From Methylobacterium longum (GTDB lineage: Bacteria; Pseudomonadota; Alphaproteobacteria; Rhizobiales; Beijerinckiaceae), in contig NZ_BPQS01000015.1 of assembly GCF_022179385.1 (NCBI RefSeq), positions 60,886 to 124,885 of the forward strand: a stretch of DNA of 64,000 nt. Direction: 5' to 3'. The position numbers and the translations under genes are program-made. Below are positions 1 to 9,098 of this stretch, one piece after another. The number at the start of each line of letters is the position of its first letter. Within the stretch, counting starts at the first letter, position 1. The notes under the pieces were generated by a model. It did no database searches, was not told where the DNA came from, and saw only the letters and a program-made list of their open reading frames with translations.

Positions 1-1
1 G

Positions 2-610
2 CCGCGCCGCTTCTCGACCCCGGACGACGGCTTCAGCCTGGCCCTGTATGACGACCAGACCTTCCGGCTCGGACCGACGGCGCGCTTCGTACCGGGGCGG
101 TACTACGGCGACGATCGCCGCCATCTCTTCGGCTTCCGCGATGCGCGCTTCGCCGTCGAACCGGGCCTGTTCGTGGAGTTCTACCCGGTGTCCTTCATCC
201 GCACCCGGGCGGAGATCCGTCAGGGCGTGTACGGCCATCACGGCACGGTCGGCTCCCTGGCGGCCGACTACCTCGTCCCAACCGAGAAGTTCCTGTTCTC
301 GGTGGGGCCGCGCTTCAACATCGGCGATGCGAGCTTCGCGCGGAAGTATTTCGGCGTCTCGCCTGCCGAGGCCGCGCTGAACGGCCGGGTTACCCCGTAC
401 GACCCGGACAGCTTCTACTCGGCCGGTGTCCTCGGCGCCGTGACCTACACGCAGAGCGAGACGTGGGCCTACACGGCCTATGCGGGCTACACCCGCATCC
501 TGGGCGCCTCGGGCGACAGCCCGCTGGTGCGCCGACCGTTCGGCGACCCGAATCAGTTTCAGTTCGGACTCCGCGTCGATTACGCCTTCCGCATGCCGGC
601 CCTGTTCTGA
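2..610 (+). CDS. MipA/OmpV family outer-membrane protein (C-terminal part)
   Basis: The reading frame is open from the left edge, so the start and signal peptide lie outside the window; about 202 residues remain. The visible part has the alternating aromatic/polar pattern of an outer-membrane beta-barrel, with segments such as FSLALYDDQTFRLGP, GLFVEFYPV and FGLRVDYAFRMPALF, and it ends in a phenylalanine, as many barrel proteins do for BAM recognition. The middle (GVYGHHGTVGSLAADYLVP, FSVGPRFNIGDASF) fits the MipA/OmpV family, scaffold-like outer-membrane proteins that in E. coli MipA contact murein enzymes. Family assignment is by recognition only. A small heavy-metal protein follows 61 bp downstream, with no obvious functional link. 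Confidence 0.75.
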   Translation, partial: PRRFSTPDDGFSLALYDDQTFRLGPTARFVPGRYYGDDRRHLFGFRDARFAVEPGLFVEFYPVSFIRTRAEIRQGVYGHHGTVGSLAADYLVPTEKFLFSVGPRFNIGDASFARKYFGVSPAEAALNGRVTPYDPDSFYSAGVLGAVTYTQSETWAYTAYAGYTRILGASGDSPLVRRPFGDPNQFQFGLRVDYAFRMPALF

Positions 611-671
611 GCCGCTTGCGCGAGCCGGATCGCACGCCGACATGCCGGCGACACGGTTCTCGGAGGTCCCT

Positions 672-893
672 ATGGACGCGACACGCCCCGAATTGCTGAT
701 GCGGGTGGACGGCATGACCTGCGATGGCTGCGCTGCCGCCGTGACCCGCACGGTGAAACGCATCGATCCCAAGGCTGACGTTCAGGTTGACAGGACCGGG
801 GGGCGGGTGGCGATCCGCACCGACGCGCAGGCTCTCGACCTTGCCGAAGCGCTGACGAAGGCCGGCTATACGACCACCGCCATGACCGGCTGA
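672..893 (+). CDS. Heavy-metal-associated (CopZ-like) domain protein
   Basis: A 73-residue protein consisting of a single HMA domain. The metal-binding motif GMTCDGCAAAV lies at about residues 13-23, giving the CxxC pair that in CopZ/Atx1-like chaperones binds Cu(I) or related ions, and the rest follows the beta-alpha-beta-beta-alpha-beta pattern (RVAIRTDAQALDLAEALTKAGY). The start ATG at 672 follows a GGAGG-type ribosome site in tctcggaggtccct. No P-type ATPase or efflux gene lies next to it in this window, so its delivery partner is unknown. It could be a free copper chaperone or a mercury-binding protein; the family itself is clear. Confidence 0.88.
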   Translation: MDATRPELLMRVDGMTCDGCAAAVTRTVKRIDPKADVQVDRTGGRVAIRTDAQALDLAEALTKAGYTTTAMTG

Positions 894-914
894 CCGTGGA
901 ATCCAGCCGGCGAC

Positions 915-1064
915 TCAGGAACGGGTGAGAAACATCCCGGTCAGGAGCAGGGCGAAACCGGCGAGCCCGAACAGGCCCTCCTTGCGCTGGGTGCGATCGA
1001 GGAAATGCGCGGCGGCGCCGGCCGCGCAGCAGGCGGCGCCCAAGCCGATCGCGAGCGACGACAT
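915..1064 (-). CDS. Small hypothetical membrane protein
   Basis: A 49-residue protein (MSSLAIGLGAACCAAGAAAHFLDRT...) with two hydrophobic stretches, one at residues 4-20 and one near the C-terminus (LFGLAGFALLLTGMFLTRS), separated by a basic loop (DRTQRKE). It is probably a two-helix inner-membrane protein. The start at 1064 was chosen because aagggaga lies a few bases upstream on the minus strand; a longer frame reaching 1100 lacks such a site. I do not recognise a family and assign no function. It converges with the metal-binding protein gene. Confidence 0.5.
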   Translation of the reverse strand: MSSLAIGLGAACCAAGAAAHFLDRTQRKEGLFGLAGFALLLTGMFLTRS

Positions 1065-1535
1065 GTCAGTCTCCCTTACCCGGTGACGCGGGACGAACAC
1101 TGCATTCGATGGGCCGGGCGGACGTCTTTATCCGCTCGGTATAGCGACGGGGAGAAGATTTACACGGGTCCCCTGTTCTGACAAGCGCGACGTGGCGCGC
1201 GATCACCGCATCCATCGCAATACAGCGTGGGATCGGGGTAGAATTCCGTCTCGGACGGAATTGAATACTGCATAATTACGCCCATCCGTCCGGCGTCGGT
1301 TCACGACATGCCGGAGGGGCGCGGGCTCGACGCGGACGAGCGCGGCAAGGACGGAAGGCACCGTCATTCCAGGCCGCAGTGAAGCCCTGCGGGACTGCGA
1401 TCCCCGGGCGGCAGTGCCGCGCGTTGACCATCGCGCCCGCGCCCGCTTAGACCGGCGGCGAGGCATCGGGCCTTCGGGTCCCCTCCCCTGCATGAGGCTG
1501 CGGCGGGATCCCTGCGAGAGGCGGTTCGTTAGGCG
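1065..1535. other. Non-coding gap upstream of mnmG
   Basis: No convincing coding sequence is present in these 471 bases. The stretch 1120-1285 is richer in A/T than the surroundings and holds a perfect inverted repeat (1242-1262) and a possible -10 box CATAAT at 1271-1276. It presumably carries the mnmG-rsmG-parA promoter. The mnmE gene that often precedes mnmG in related genomes is not here. Confidence 0.6.
1242..1262. promoter_or_regulatory. Perfect 9-bp inverted repeat, possible operator
   Basis: Arms AATTCCGTC (1242-1250) and GACGGAATT (1254-1262) are perfect reverse complements separated by TCG. The site sits about 275 bp upstream of mnmG and 8 bp before a -10-like CATAAT, so it would cover a -35 region. 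The symmetry is typical of a dimeric repressor site; the regulator is unknown. Confidence 0.45.
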
Positions 1536-3443
1536 ATGCACACTCCATTACGCGACCGGTTCGATGTCGCGGTCGTAGGCGGCGGCCATGCCGGTGTCGA
1601 AGCGGCTGCGGCGGCAGCGCGCTGCGGAGCGCGCACCGCCCTGGTGACCCACGATCCGGCCACGATCGGCGCGATGTCGTGCAATCCTGCCATCGGTGGC
1701 CTCGGCAAGGGGCACCTCGTGCGCGAGGTCGACGCCCTCGACGGGCTGATGGGCCGGGTGGCGGACGCGGCGGGCATCCAGTTCCGCCTGCTCAATCGCC
1801 GCAAGGGACCGGCCGTCCGCGGACCGCGGACGCAGGCCGACCGCAAGCTCTACGCGGCCGCCATGCAGGCGGCGGTGGCCGATACCGGGGGGCTGTCGGT
1901 GATCGCGGGCGCCTGCGAGGACCTTGCCTTCGATGCCGACGGACGCCTCAGCGGCCTCGTCCTGGGGGATGGGCGCATCGTCGCGTGCGGTTCCGTGGTG
2001 CTGACCACCGGCACCTTCCTGCGCGGCCTCATCCATATCGGAGAGCGGCAGATCCCGGCCGGCCGGGTCGGCGAGGCTCCGGCGATCGGGCTGGCGCAAA
2101 CCCTCGACCGCCTCGGCCTCCGGCTCGGCCGCCTCAAGACCGGTACGCCCCCGCGCCTCGACGGGCGGACCATCGACTGGGCGGGCCTCGACATGCAGGA
2201 GGCCGATGCGGAACCGGTGCCGTTCTCGACGCTGACCGAGCGGATTACCACTCCTCAGATCCGCTGCGGCATCACCCGGACGACCCGGGCGGTCCACGAC
2301 TTGATCCGGGCCAACCTGCACCGGTCGCCGATGTATTCGGGCGGCATCGCCAGTCGCGGGCCGCGCTATTGCCCATCCATCGAGGACAAGGTCGTGCGCT
2401 TCGGCGACCGCGAGGGTCACCAGATCTTCCTGGAACCCGAGGGCCTCGACGACCCCACCGTCTACCCGAACGGGATCTCTACGGCCCTTCCCGAGCCGGT
2501 TCAGCACGACATCGTCCGGGCGATCCCGGGATTAGAGCGGGCCGCGATCCTGCGGCCAGGCTACGCGATCGAGTACGATTACGTGGATCCGCGGGAACTC
2601 GATACGGGCCTGCAGGTCAAGCGCCTGCCCGGCTTGTTCCTCGCTGGACAGATCAACGGCACCACCGGCTACGAAGAGGCGGCGGCCCAGGGGCTGGTGG
2701 CCGGCCTCAACGCCGCCCGGTACGCCGGCGGCCTCGGCATCGTGGGTTTCGATCGGGCCGAATCCTATCTCGGTGTCATGATCGACGACCTCGTGACCCA
2801 TGGGGTCAGCGAGCCGTACCGGATGTTCACGTCGCGCTCGGAGTACCGGCTCTCGCTGCGGGTCGACAATGCCGATGCCCGGTTGACGCCCCGCGGAATA
2901 TCCCTCGGCTGCGTCGGCCGCCATCGGACGGCGCATTTCGCCGCCTCGCAGGGGGCCCTCGACGCGGCCCGGTCCCTTCTCGGCAGCCTCAGCCTCACGC
3001 CGAGCCAGGCGGCCGTGCACGGGATGAGCCTGAACCGCGACGGCATCCGCCGCACGGGGTTCCAGCTGCTGGCCTACCCCGAGATCACGTGGACAAGCCT
3101 GGCGGCGGTCTGGCCGGATCTCGCGAGCGTGCCGGCGCGCGTCGCCGACCGTCTCAAGACGGATGCGACTTATGCGGTGTATCTCGACCGCCAGAATGCC
3201 GATATCGCCGCCTTCCGGCGCGATGAGGCGGTGCGGCTGCCGGCCGGGCTGGATTATGCGGCGATCAGCGGCCTCTCGAACGAGATGCGCACGAAGCTGG
3301 AGACCGTGCGTCCCGGGACCCTTGGGCAGGCGGCGCGGATCGAGGGGGTCACGCCGGCCGCGCTGACGCTCCTGGCCGCCCATGCCCGCCGGGGCGAGCG
3401 GACGGGTTCGGCCCGGGCGGCGGCCGGCCGCCTGTCGGCATGA
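1536..3443 (+). CDS. mnmG: tRNA uridine-5-carboxymethylaminomethyl modification enzyme MnmG
   Basis: A 635-residue cytoplasmic flavoprotein that with MnmE builds the cmnm5 group on the wobble uridine of certain tRNAs. The N-terminus has the FAD-binding Rossmann motif [14 protein letters not shown] (about residues 10-23), the catalytic-loop signature [13 protein letters not shown] follows near residue 50, and [12 protein letters not shown] and [13 protein letters not shown] are further family signatures. Length fits the family (about 620-630). The stop overlaps the start of rsmG (ATGA), indicating translational coupling. The usual upstream partner mnmE is not adjacent here. In the older nomenclature this is gidA, named for its position near replication origins, which agrees with the parAB genes downstream. 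Confidence 0.97.
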   Translation: MHTPLRDRFDVAVVGGGHAGVEAAAAAARCGARTALVTHDPATIGAMSCNPAIGGLGKGHLVREVDALDGLMGRVADAAGIQFRLLNRRKGPAVRGPRTQADRKLYAAAMQAAVADTGGLSVIAGACEDLAFDADGRLSGLVLGDGRIVACGSVVLTTGTFLRGLIHIGERQIPAGRVGEAPAIGLAQTLDRLGLRLGRLKTGTPPRLDGRTIDWAGLDMQEADAEPVPFSTLTERITTPQIRCGITRTTRAVHDLIRANLHRSPMYSGGIASRGPRYCPSIEDKVVRFGDREGHQIFLEPEGLDDPTVYPNGISTALPEPVQHDIVRAIPGLERAAILRPGYAIEYDYVDPRELDTGLQVKRLPGLFLAGQINGTTGYEEAAAQGLVAGLNAARYAGGLGIVGFDRAESYLGVMIDDLVTHGVSEPYRMFTSRSEYRLSLRVDNADARLTPRGISLGCVGRHRTAHFAASQGALDAARSLLGSLSLTPSQAAVHGMSLNRDGIRRTGFQLLAYPEITWTSLAAVWPDLASVPARVADRLKTDATYAVYLDRQNADIAAFRRDEAVRLPAGLDYAAISGLSNEMRTKLETVRPGTLGQAARIEGVTPAALTLLAAHARRGERTGSARAAAGRLSA

Positions 3444-4071
3444 CCGATCCGGATCGCGCCCGCGTCCTCGCGACGTCTCGTGTTTCACGTGAAACAGCCG
3501 AGCGGCTCGACCGCTACGTGGCCGAGCTGCGGCGCTGGCAGCCGATCAAGAACCTGGTCGGCCCGGCGACGCTGGCCGAGGTCTGGAGCCGCCACGTCGA
3601 CGACGCGCTGCAGCTCCTCGAGCTGGCCCCGGAGGCGCGCACGTGGCTCGACCTCGGCTCTGGGGCCGGCATTCCCGGCCTGATCCTGGCCATCGCCGGG
3701 ATGGAGCGCGGCATCCGGGTCGATCTGGTGGAGAGCAACGCGCGCAAATGCGCCTTCCTCACCGAGACGGCTCGCCTGACCGAGGCTCCGGTTCGCGTGC
3801 GCAACGCGCGGATAGAGGCGGTGGTCGGCGAGTATGCGGGGGTCGAGGTCGTCTGCGCCCGGGCCCTGGCGCCGATGGCGCAGCTCCTCGCCTGGACGGA
3901 GCCTCTGTTGAAAACGGGCACCACCGGTCTGTTTCCGAAGGGCCGGGACGTACAAGCTGAATTGACCCGGGCCGCCGCGCAGTGGACAGTCGTTAACGAC
4001 CTCATGCCGAGCCGCACTGATTCCGATGCCCGGATCGTGCGCGTCACTGCCCTCGCCGCCCCGAGCCACCG

Positions 4072-4075
<4 letters not shown>
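3440..4075 (+). CDS. rsmG: 16S rRNA (guanine-N7)-methyltransferase RsmG
   Basis: A 211-residue SAM-dependent methyltransferase that modifies G527 of 16S rRNA (older name gidB). The SAM-binding motif [13 protein letters not shown] lies at about residues 69-81, preceded by the conserved [22 protein letters not shown] segment. It starts inside the mnmG stop (ATGA) and ends inside the parA start (ATGA), so mnmG, rsmG and parA form one tightly coupled transcript. Codons 14-20 contain a perfect parS sequence (3481-3496) read as VSRETA. A VSRET-like N-terminus is common in alphaproteobacterial RsmG, so the DNA site probably shapes the protein start. Confidence 0.96.
3481..3496. other. parS: parS centromere site (perfect)
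   Basis: TGTTTCACGTGAAACA, a perfect 16-bp palindrome identical to the chromosomal parS consensus bound by ParB. It lies within rsmG, about 590 bp upstream of parA and 1.6 kb upstream of parB. In alphaproteobacteria such sites nucleate ParB spreading and help segregate the origin region. Confidence 0.93.
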
Positions 4076-4929
<854 letters not shown>

Positions 4930-5087
4930 CGGCCCTGCGCCTCCGCGGCCGGGACGATCGGTCCGGTGCCGGGGCGCGTCTGACGACGATGCGGAGACGG
5001 CCGCCCACTCGACGGGTGTGTGCGCCGGGTCCGGTGAGCCCCGCGGCGAAGTCGGGGCGAGTGTGGAGCGTGACACGGGTGGCGATC

Positions 5088-5981
5088 ATGGCGGAGGAGG
5101 GGGCAAGACCTCGACTGGGGCGCGGACTCGCGGCGCTGATCGGTGATTTCGGCGATACCGGACAGACCCCGCCGAAGGCGGAGGGGCAGCGCAAGGTGCC
5201 GGTTGAGTTCCTGCGCCCCAATCCGCGCAACCCGCGTCGCAGCTTCGGCGACGCCGAACTGGCCGAACTCGCGGTCTCGATCAACCAGCGCGGCATCATC
5301 CAGCCGATCGTGGTGCGGCCGATCCCCGAGGTGCCCGGCACCTACGAGATCGTTGCGGGCGAGCGGCGCTGGCGGGCGGCCCAGCGCGCCGAACTCGAGG
5401 AGGTGCCGGTGGTCGTCGTCGAGATCGACGATCGCGCCTCGCTCGAATTCGCCATCCTGGAGAATGTCCAGCGCAGCGACCTCAACCCGATCGAGGAGGC
5501 CTCCGGCTACGAGCGCCTGATGCAGGATTTCTCCTACACGCAGAAAGAGTTGGCTGAGATCCTCGGCAAGAGCCGCAGTCACCTCGCTAACACCCTGCGC
5601 CTGCTCAACCTGCCGCCCTCCGTGCAGGACCGGGTCTCCGCGGGCGAGCTCACCGCCGGTCATGCCCGGGCGCTCCTGCCCGTGCGGGATCCGGAAGCGC
5701 TGGCCCGCCGCGTCGTGGCGGAGGGCCTGTCGGTCCGGGAGGTGGAGGCCCTCGCGTCCGCCGAGGCCGAGCCGGCCGAGACCCCGCGCGCCGGCCGCCC
5801 TCGCCTCTCCGCGGAGCGGTCCGCACCGGTGCGCGACCTGGAGCTGCGAATCCATCGGGCGCTGGGCGTCCCGGTATCCTACCGGCCGAAGGATGGGGAT
5901 TCGGGCGAGATCCGCATCCGCTACGAGTCCCAGGACGAGCTGCAGGGGCTCCTCAACCGCTTCCGGGTGTCGGACGGCTGA
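5088..5981 (+). CDS. parB: Chromosome-partitioning protein ParB (Spo0J)
   Basis: A 297-residue CTPase clamp that loads at parS and spreads along DNA. Visible domains: an N-terminal ParA-interacting segment (RPRLGRGLAALIGD, residues 7-20), the CTP-binding ParB/Srx domain with GERRWRAAQRA and ILENVQRSDLNPIEEA, a helix-turn-helix domain for parS recognition (TQKELAEILGKSRSHLANTLRLL), a linker, and a C-terminal dimerisation domain. The ATG at 5088 was chosen because LGRGLAALIGD starts soon after; a GTG three codons upstream is an alternative. The Shine-Dalgarno sequence is weak. Together with ParA and three parS-like sites in this window it forms a complete parABS system. Confidence 0.96.
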   Translation: MAEEGARPRLGRGLAALIGDFGDTGQTPPKAEGQRKVPVEFLRPNPRNPRRSFGDAELAELAVSINQRGIIQPIVVRPIPEVPGTYEIVAGERRWRAAQRAELEEVPVVVVEIDDRASLEFAILENVQRSDLNPIEEASGYERLMQDFSYTQKELAEILGKSRSHLANTLRLLNLPPSVQDRVSAGELTAGHARALLPVRDPEALARRVVAEGLSVREVEALASAEAEPAETPRAGRPRLSAERSAPVRDLELRIHRALGVPVSYRPKDGDSGEIRIRYESQDELQGLLNRFRVSDG

Positions 5982-6208
5982 GCCGGGCCGTCCGTGGCCG
6001 GGCCGCATCGACGAACGCTCCGCGCCGCGGCGACCGTCTGAGGCTCCGGCCGAGATACCCGGCTCCGTCATCGTTGGCGCAGCGCAGCGGCCTGGGACGG
6101 CACGGCGCCCACCCGCGTAGGGCGGTGCCGGATCCTTCCGCTCGCGACGACGGCCGTGCGGAAGCCGCCGACCGCTGCACCCGGGAGAACCCCTGCCCCC
6201 GTTCTGCG

Positions 6209-7240
6209 CTACCGCCGCCGCCGCGCGCCCGCATCGGCAACCCGCAGCAGGGCCGCGGAGGCCTGCGCGTGGGCCAGTGCGGGCTCGGCCCGGCGGCAGG
6301 CCAGGATCGCCGCCTGGAGGGCCACGACGGCTTGCCGCAGGGTACCGGGTGCCCAGGTGCCGAGCTGCCCCTCGATGCTGGCCCTGCGCTTGAAATGGAG
6401 GCCACGCCACGTGGCCACCATCATGGCCGGCGTCTTGTCGGGATTGTCGAGGCGGGTCGTCAGCAACGTGAGGGCGTGACGCAGGGCTGAGCCCAGCACG
6501 ACGCCCGGATCCAGACCCTCGTGCCGGAACCGCCGGTAGTCGCGATCCACCGCGTCGCGCCGCCCGTCGAAGGCGGCGTCGATCAGGGTGTTGAGCACGC
6601 TGGCCGCGACGTCGCTGGTCACCGCCTCAACGTGGTCGAGGGTGACGGTGCCCTCCCCGGCCGCGTAGAGGGCGAGCTTCTCGATCTCCATCAAGCTCGC
6701 CCGGCGGTCTCCGCCCAGGCTGCGGGTGAGAACCTCCCGGGCGGCGCGGTCGATGCGCAGGCCACGCTCCTGGAGCGTGCGCTCGATCAGGTCCGAGAGC
6801 GTGCGCTCGTCATCGGCGTAGCAGGGAAACGCCAGCGCCCGGGGCGAGCGCTCGCACAGGACGCGCAGCGGGTTGTTCTTGGCGAGGTCACCGGCCTCCA
6901 CGACGATGCGGGCGTCCGCGATTGCGGCGCCCAGCACCGCCTCCACGGCGGGCGCGTAGTTGCGGGTGCCGGGCCGGACCCAGATCGACCGCCGGCCGCC
7001 GAACAGGCCCATCGTGCCGGCCTCGTCGCAGAGCCGCCCCGGATCGGAGGCGAGGGCGTCGCCGTCGATCCGCACCAGCGCGAAGGGATCCGCCGGGTCG
7101 GTGACGAAATCCTCGGCGAGCTTGCGGGCGCGCTCGGTCACCAGGCCGGTATCCGGCCCGTAGACGAGGAGGACGGGAATGCGGGGGTCGGGGCCGCGCC
7201 GGATCAGGCCCTCGATCTCGCCGGCCTTGACCGCGGTCAC
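6209..7240 (-). CDS. holA: DNA polymerase III subunit delta HolA
   Basis: A 343-residue clamp-loader subunit that opens the beta sliding clamp during replication. It begins MTAVKAGEIEGLIRR with the family core VLLVYGPDTGLVTERARKLAEDF (residues 23-45); GTMGLFGGRRSIWVRPG, LGGDRRASLMEIEKLALYA and the C-terminal helical domain also match HolA. The start codon is GTG at 7240. It converges with parB (227-bp gap) and follows lptE on the minus strand with 83 bp between them. The lptE-holA arrangement is typical of alphaproteobacteria. Confidence 0.93.
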   Translation of the reverse strand: MTAVKAGEIEGLIRRGPDPRIPVLLVYGPDTGLVTERARKLAEDFVTDPADPFALVRIDGDALASDPGRLCDEAGTMGLFGGRRSIWVRPGTRNYAPAVEAVLGAAIADARIVVEAGDLAKNNPLRVLCERSPRALAFPCYADDERTLSDLIERTLQERGLRIDRAAREVLTRSLGGDRRASLMEIEKLALYAAGEGTVTLDHVEAVTSDVAASVLNTLIDAAFDGRRDAVDRDYRRFRHEGLDPGVVLGSALRHALTLLTTRLDNPDKTPAMMVATWRGLHFKRRASIEGQLGTWAPGTLRQAVVALQAAILACRRAEPALAHAQASAALLRVADAGARRRR

Positions 7241-7323
7241 GTCCGGCTCGGGCCGGCTGCCCGCGCCCCTCGGGGCCGCAGGACGATCCCGGAAGACCGG
7301 TGGCCACGCGCGCGCATCATGCC

Positions 7324-7869
7324 CTACGGCTTCGTCGAGAGCACGGCGGCGAGGCGGCTCTTGATCTGGTCGGAGAGCACGCTGGCCAGCCGGATCTCGG
7401 CGTCCCGGGCCGCCCGCTGGCTGGCGAAGCGCTGGACCGAGCGGTCGTAGGTCGCCGTCGAAGTGGCGACGCCCTCGGTATAGACCTTGGCGCCGGTCAT
7501 GTCCTCGAGGCTGTACTTGATGTTGGCCACCAGCGTGCCGGCCTCGGCGCGGCCGGTGGTCGACGAGACGATCGGGGTCTGCACGATCTCGGAGCCGGAG
7601 AGCTTCAGCCGGTAGCGCTTGGCCGAGGGCTGGCCCGAACCGTCGAGGTCGAAGACGAGCTCGCTGCGCAGATAGTGCCCGAGCCGCTCCTGGCCCTGGG
7701 CCATGGCGACCTCGTCCACCTGAACAGCGGCGAGCAGCGCCGGGACGGATTCGCCGGAGGCGGTCGGCCCGTAGAGGGGGCGGAAACAGGCTGAGAGGCT
7801 CAGGCTCAAGCCGGCCGCGCAGGCGAGGCGGGTGACCCGCCCCACGATCGAAACTCCCGAACCCACCAT
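7324..7869 (-). CDS. lptE: LPS-assembly lipoprotein LptE
   Basis: A 181-residue outer-membrane lipoprotein that plugs the LptD barrel and helps insert LPS. The N-terminus has a lipoprotein signal (RLACAAGLSLSLSACFRPLYG) with lipobox LSAC, and FRPLYGP directly after the cysteine is characteristic of alphaproteobacterial LptE. The rest shows the expected alternating strands (YRLKLSGSEIVQTPIVSSTTGRAEAGTLVANIKYSLED). The ATG at 7869 places the signal peptide at the N-terminus; a frame extending to 7947 has no signal in its first 26 residues and is less likely. In many relatives leuS lies immediately upstream; here leuS is 10 kb away and in the opposite orientation. Confidence 0.85.
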   Translation of the reverse strand: MVGSGVSIVGRVTRLACAAGLSLSLSACFRPLYGPTASGESVPALLAAVQVDEVAMAQGQERLGHYLRSELVFDLDGSGQPSAKRYRLKLSGSEIVQTPIVSSTTGRAEAGTLVANIKYSLEDMTGAKVYTEGVATSTATYDRSVQRFASQRAARDAEIRLASVLSDQIKSRLAAVLSTKP

Positions 7870-8033
7870 CACGCCGTCGTTCCGCCCCGCTTCGCCGGAT
7901 CGTTCTAGCGCGGACACGGCGTGCCGCGCCACGACGCTACGGATCAAGTCTTACGATTCCCTGTTGCGCGCCCTCTGCGGCAGGAGCGTGGTCGTCTCGT
8001 TTCCGACCCGTCACCGTGCCGGCGGGGAGGCCT

Positions 8034-8990
8034 TCAGGCGATCGCCGCGAGGTAGGCCGAGACGGTGGCGACCGCCAGAACGGTGGAGACCAGCACCACC
8101 GTGGCGGTCAGGTCGGCCTCGCGCCGGTAGAACTCCGCCAGCATGAACGGTCCGGTTCCCGTGGGGAGGGCGGCCATGAGCACGGCCGTGTGCAGCAGGA
8201 GCGGCGGCAGGTCGAACAGGTAGCGGCCGAGCCCGTAGGCGAGCAGGGGGTGGAGGGCGAGCTTCAGCCCGACCAGCAGGGCCGCAATCCGCCCCTGCCC
8301 GCTCCGGGGGCGGCGCTTCTGGGCCAGGAACAGGCCGAGCGCCACGAGGGCGCAGGGCGCGGCCGCGCCGCCGAGGAGCTTCAGGAACGTCTCTACGGTG
8401 GCCGGGAGCGCCAGTCCCGCGCCCGGCACCAGGGCGCCCAGAGCCGGTGCCACCAAGAGCGGATTGCGCAGGAGCGAGCGGCCGACCGCGTGCCAGACGG
8501 GGATGCGCGAACCGCCCTGACCCGTCGCCGCCGCTTCCCTCCGGAGCCCGGTCTCGATCAGCACGATCGCCACCGCGAACACGCCGCAGACCGTGAGGAT
8601 CGCCGCCACCGTCGTGGGTGCCAGGGCCTCCGGCCCGAAGGCGACGAGCGCCAGCGGGAAACCCATGAAGCCGCAATTCGCGTAGCCGGCATTGAGCCCG
8701 TCCACGGCGGCATCCGCCAAAGGCTGCCCCTCCCCCCGACGGATCACCACGGTGAGGGCGAAGACCGCGAGGCTGCTGAGACCGAAGGCGCCGATGAAGC
8801 CGGGCTTCCAGATGGCGCTCCAATGGGCGTGGGCGGTGACGTCGAACAGGAGCGCCGGCAGCGCCAGGAAGACCACGAAGCGGTTGAGCTCGGTGGTGGC
8901 GGCGGCGCCGAGCACGCCGATCCGCCGGACCAGCCAGCCGGCGAAGATCAGCGCGAAGATCGGCAGCACGACCAGGAGGGTCGAGAGCAT
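8034..8990 (-). CDS. AEC-family (auxin efflux carrier-like) transporter
   Basis: A 318-residue inner-membrane protein with about ten hydrophobic helices in two halves, opening MLSTLLVVLPIFALIFAGWLVRRIG, the usual AEC N-terminus, and containing NAGYANCGFMGFPLALVAFG, the conserved N/G/P crossover region. AEC proteins export or exchange small organic anions such as malate, malonate or auxin-like acids. The substrate cannot be read from the sequence. It stands alone: 164 bp separate it from lptE and 108 bp from the TonB receptor gene, both on the same strand. Confidence 0.88.
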   Translation of the reverse strand: MLSTLLVVLPIFALIFAGWLVRRIGVLGAAATTELNRFVVFLALPALLFDVTAHAHWSAIWKPGFIGAFGLSSLAVFALTVVIRRGEGQPLADAAVDGLNAGYANCGFMGFPLALVAFGPEALAPTTVAAILTVCGVFAVAIVLIETGLRREAAATGQGGSRIPVWHAVGRSLLRNPLLVAPALGALVPGAGLALPATVETFLKLLGGAAAPCALVALGLFLAQKRRPRSGQGRIAALLVGLKLALHPLLAYGLGRYLFDLPPLLLHTAVLMAALPTGTGPFMLAEFYRREADLTATVVLVSTVLAVATVSAYLAAIA

Positions 8991-9098
8991 GGCGGGTCCG
9001 GAGCGGGCGGCGACGCTCCGGCCTTACGGCAAGGTCCGCCGCCACCGCCAGTGTCGCGGGTTGGAGCCTGCCATGCTGGCTGCCGACGCTGGACAGGC

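Noticed and set aside
1065..1535. Replication origin (oriC)
   Set aside because: Although mnmG-rsmG-parAB are typical origin neighbours, I see no cluster of DnaA boxes (TTATCCACA-like) and no strongly A/T-rich unwinding region in the gap.
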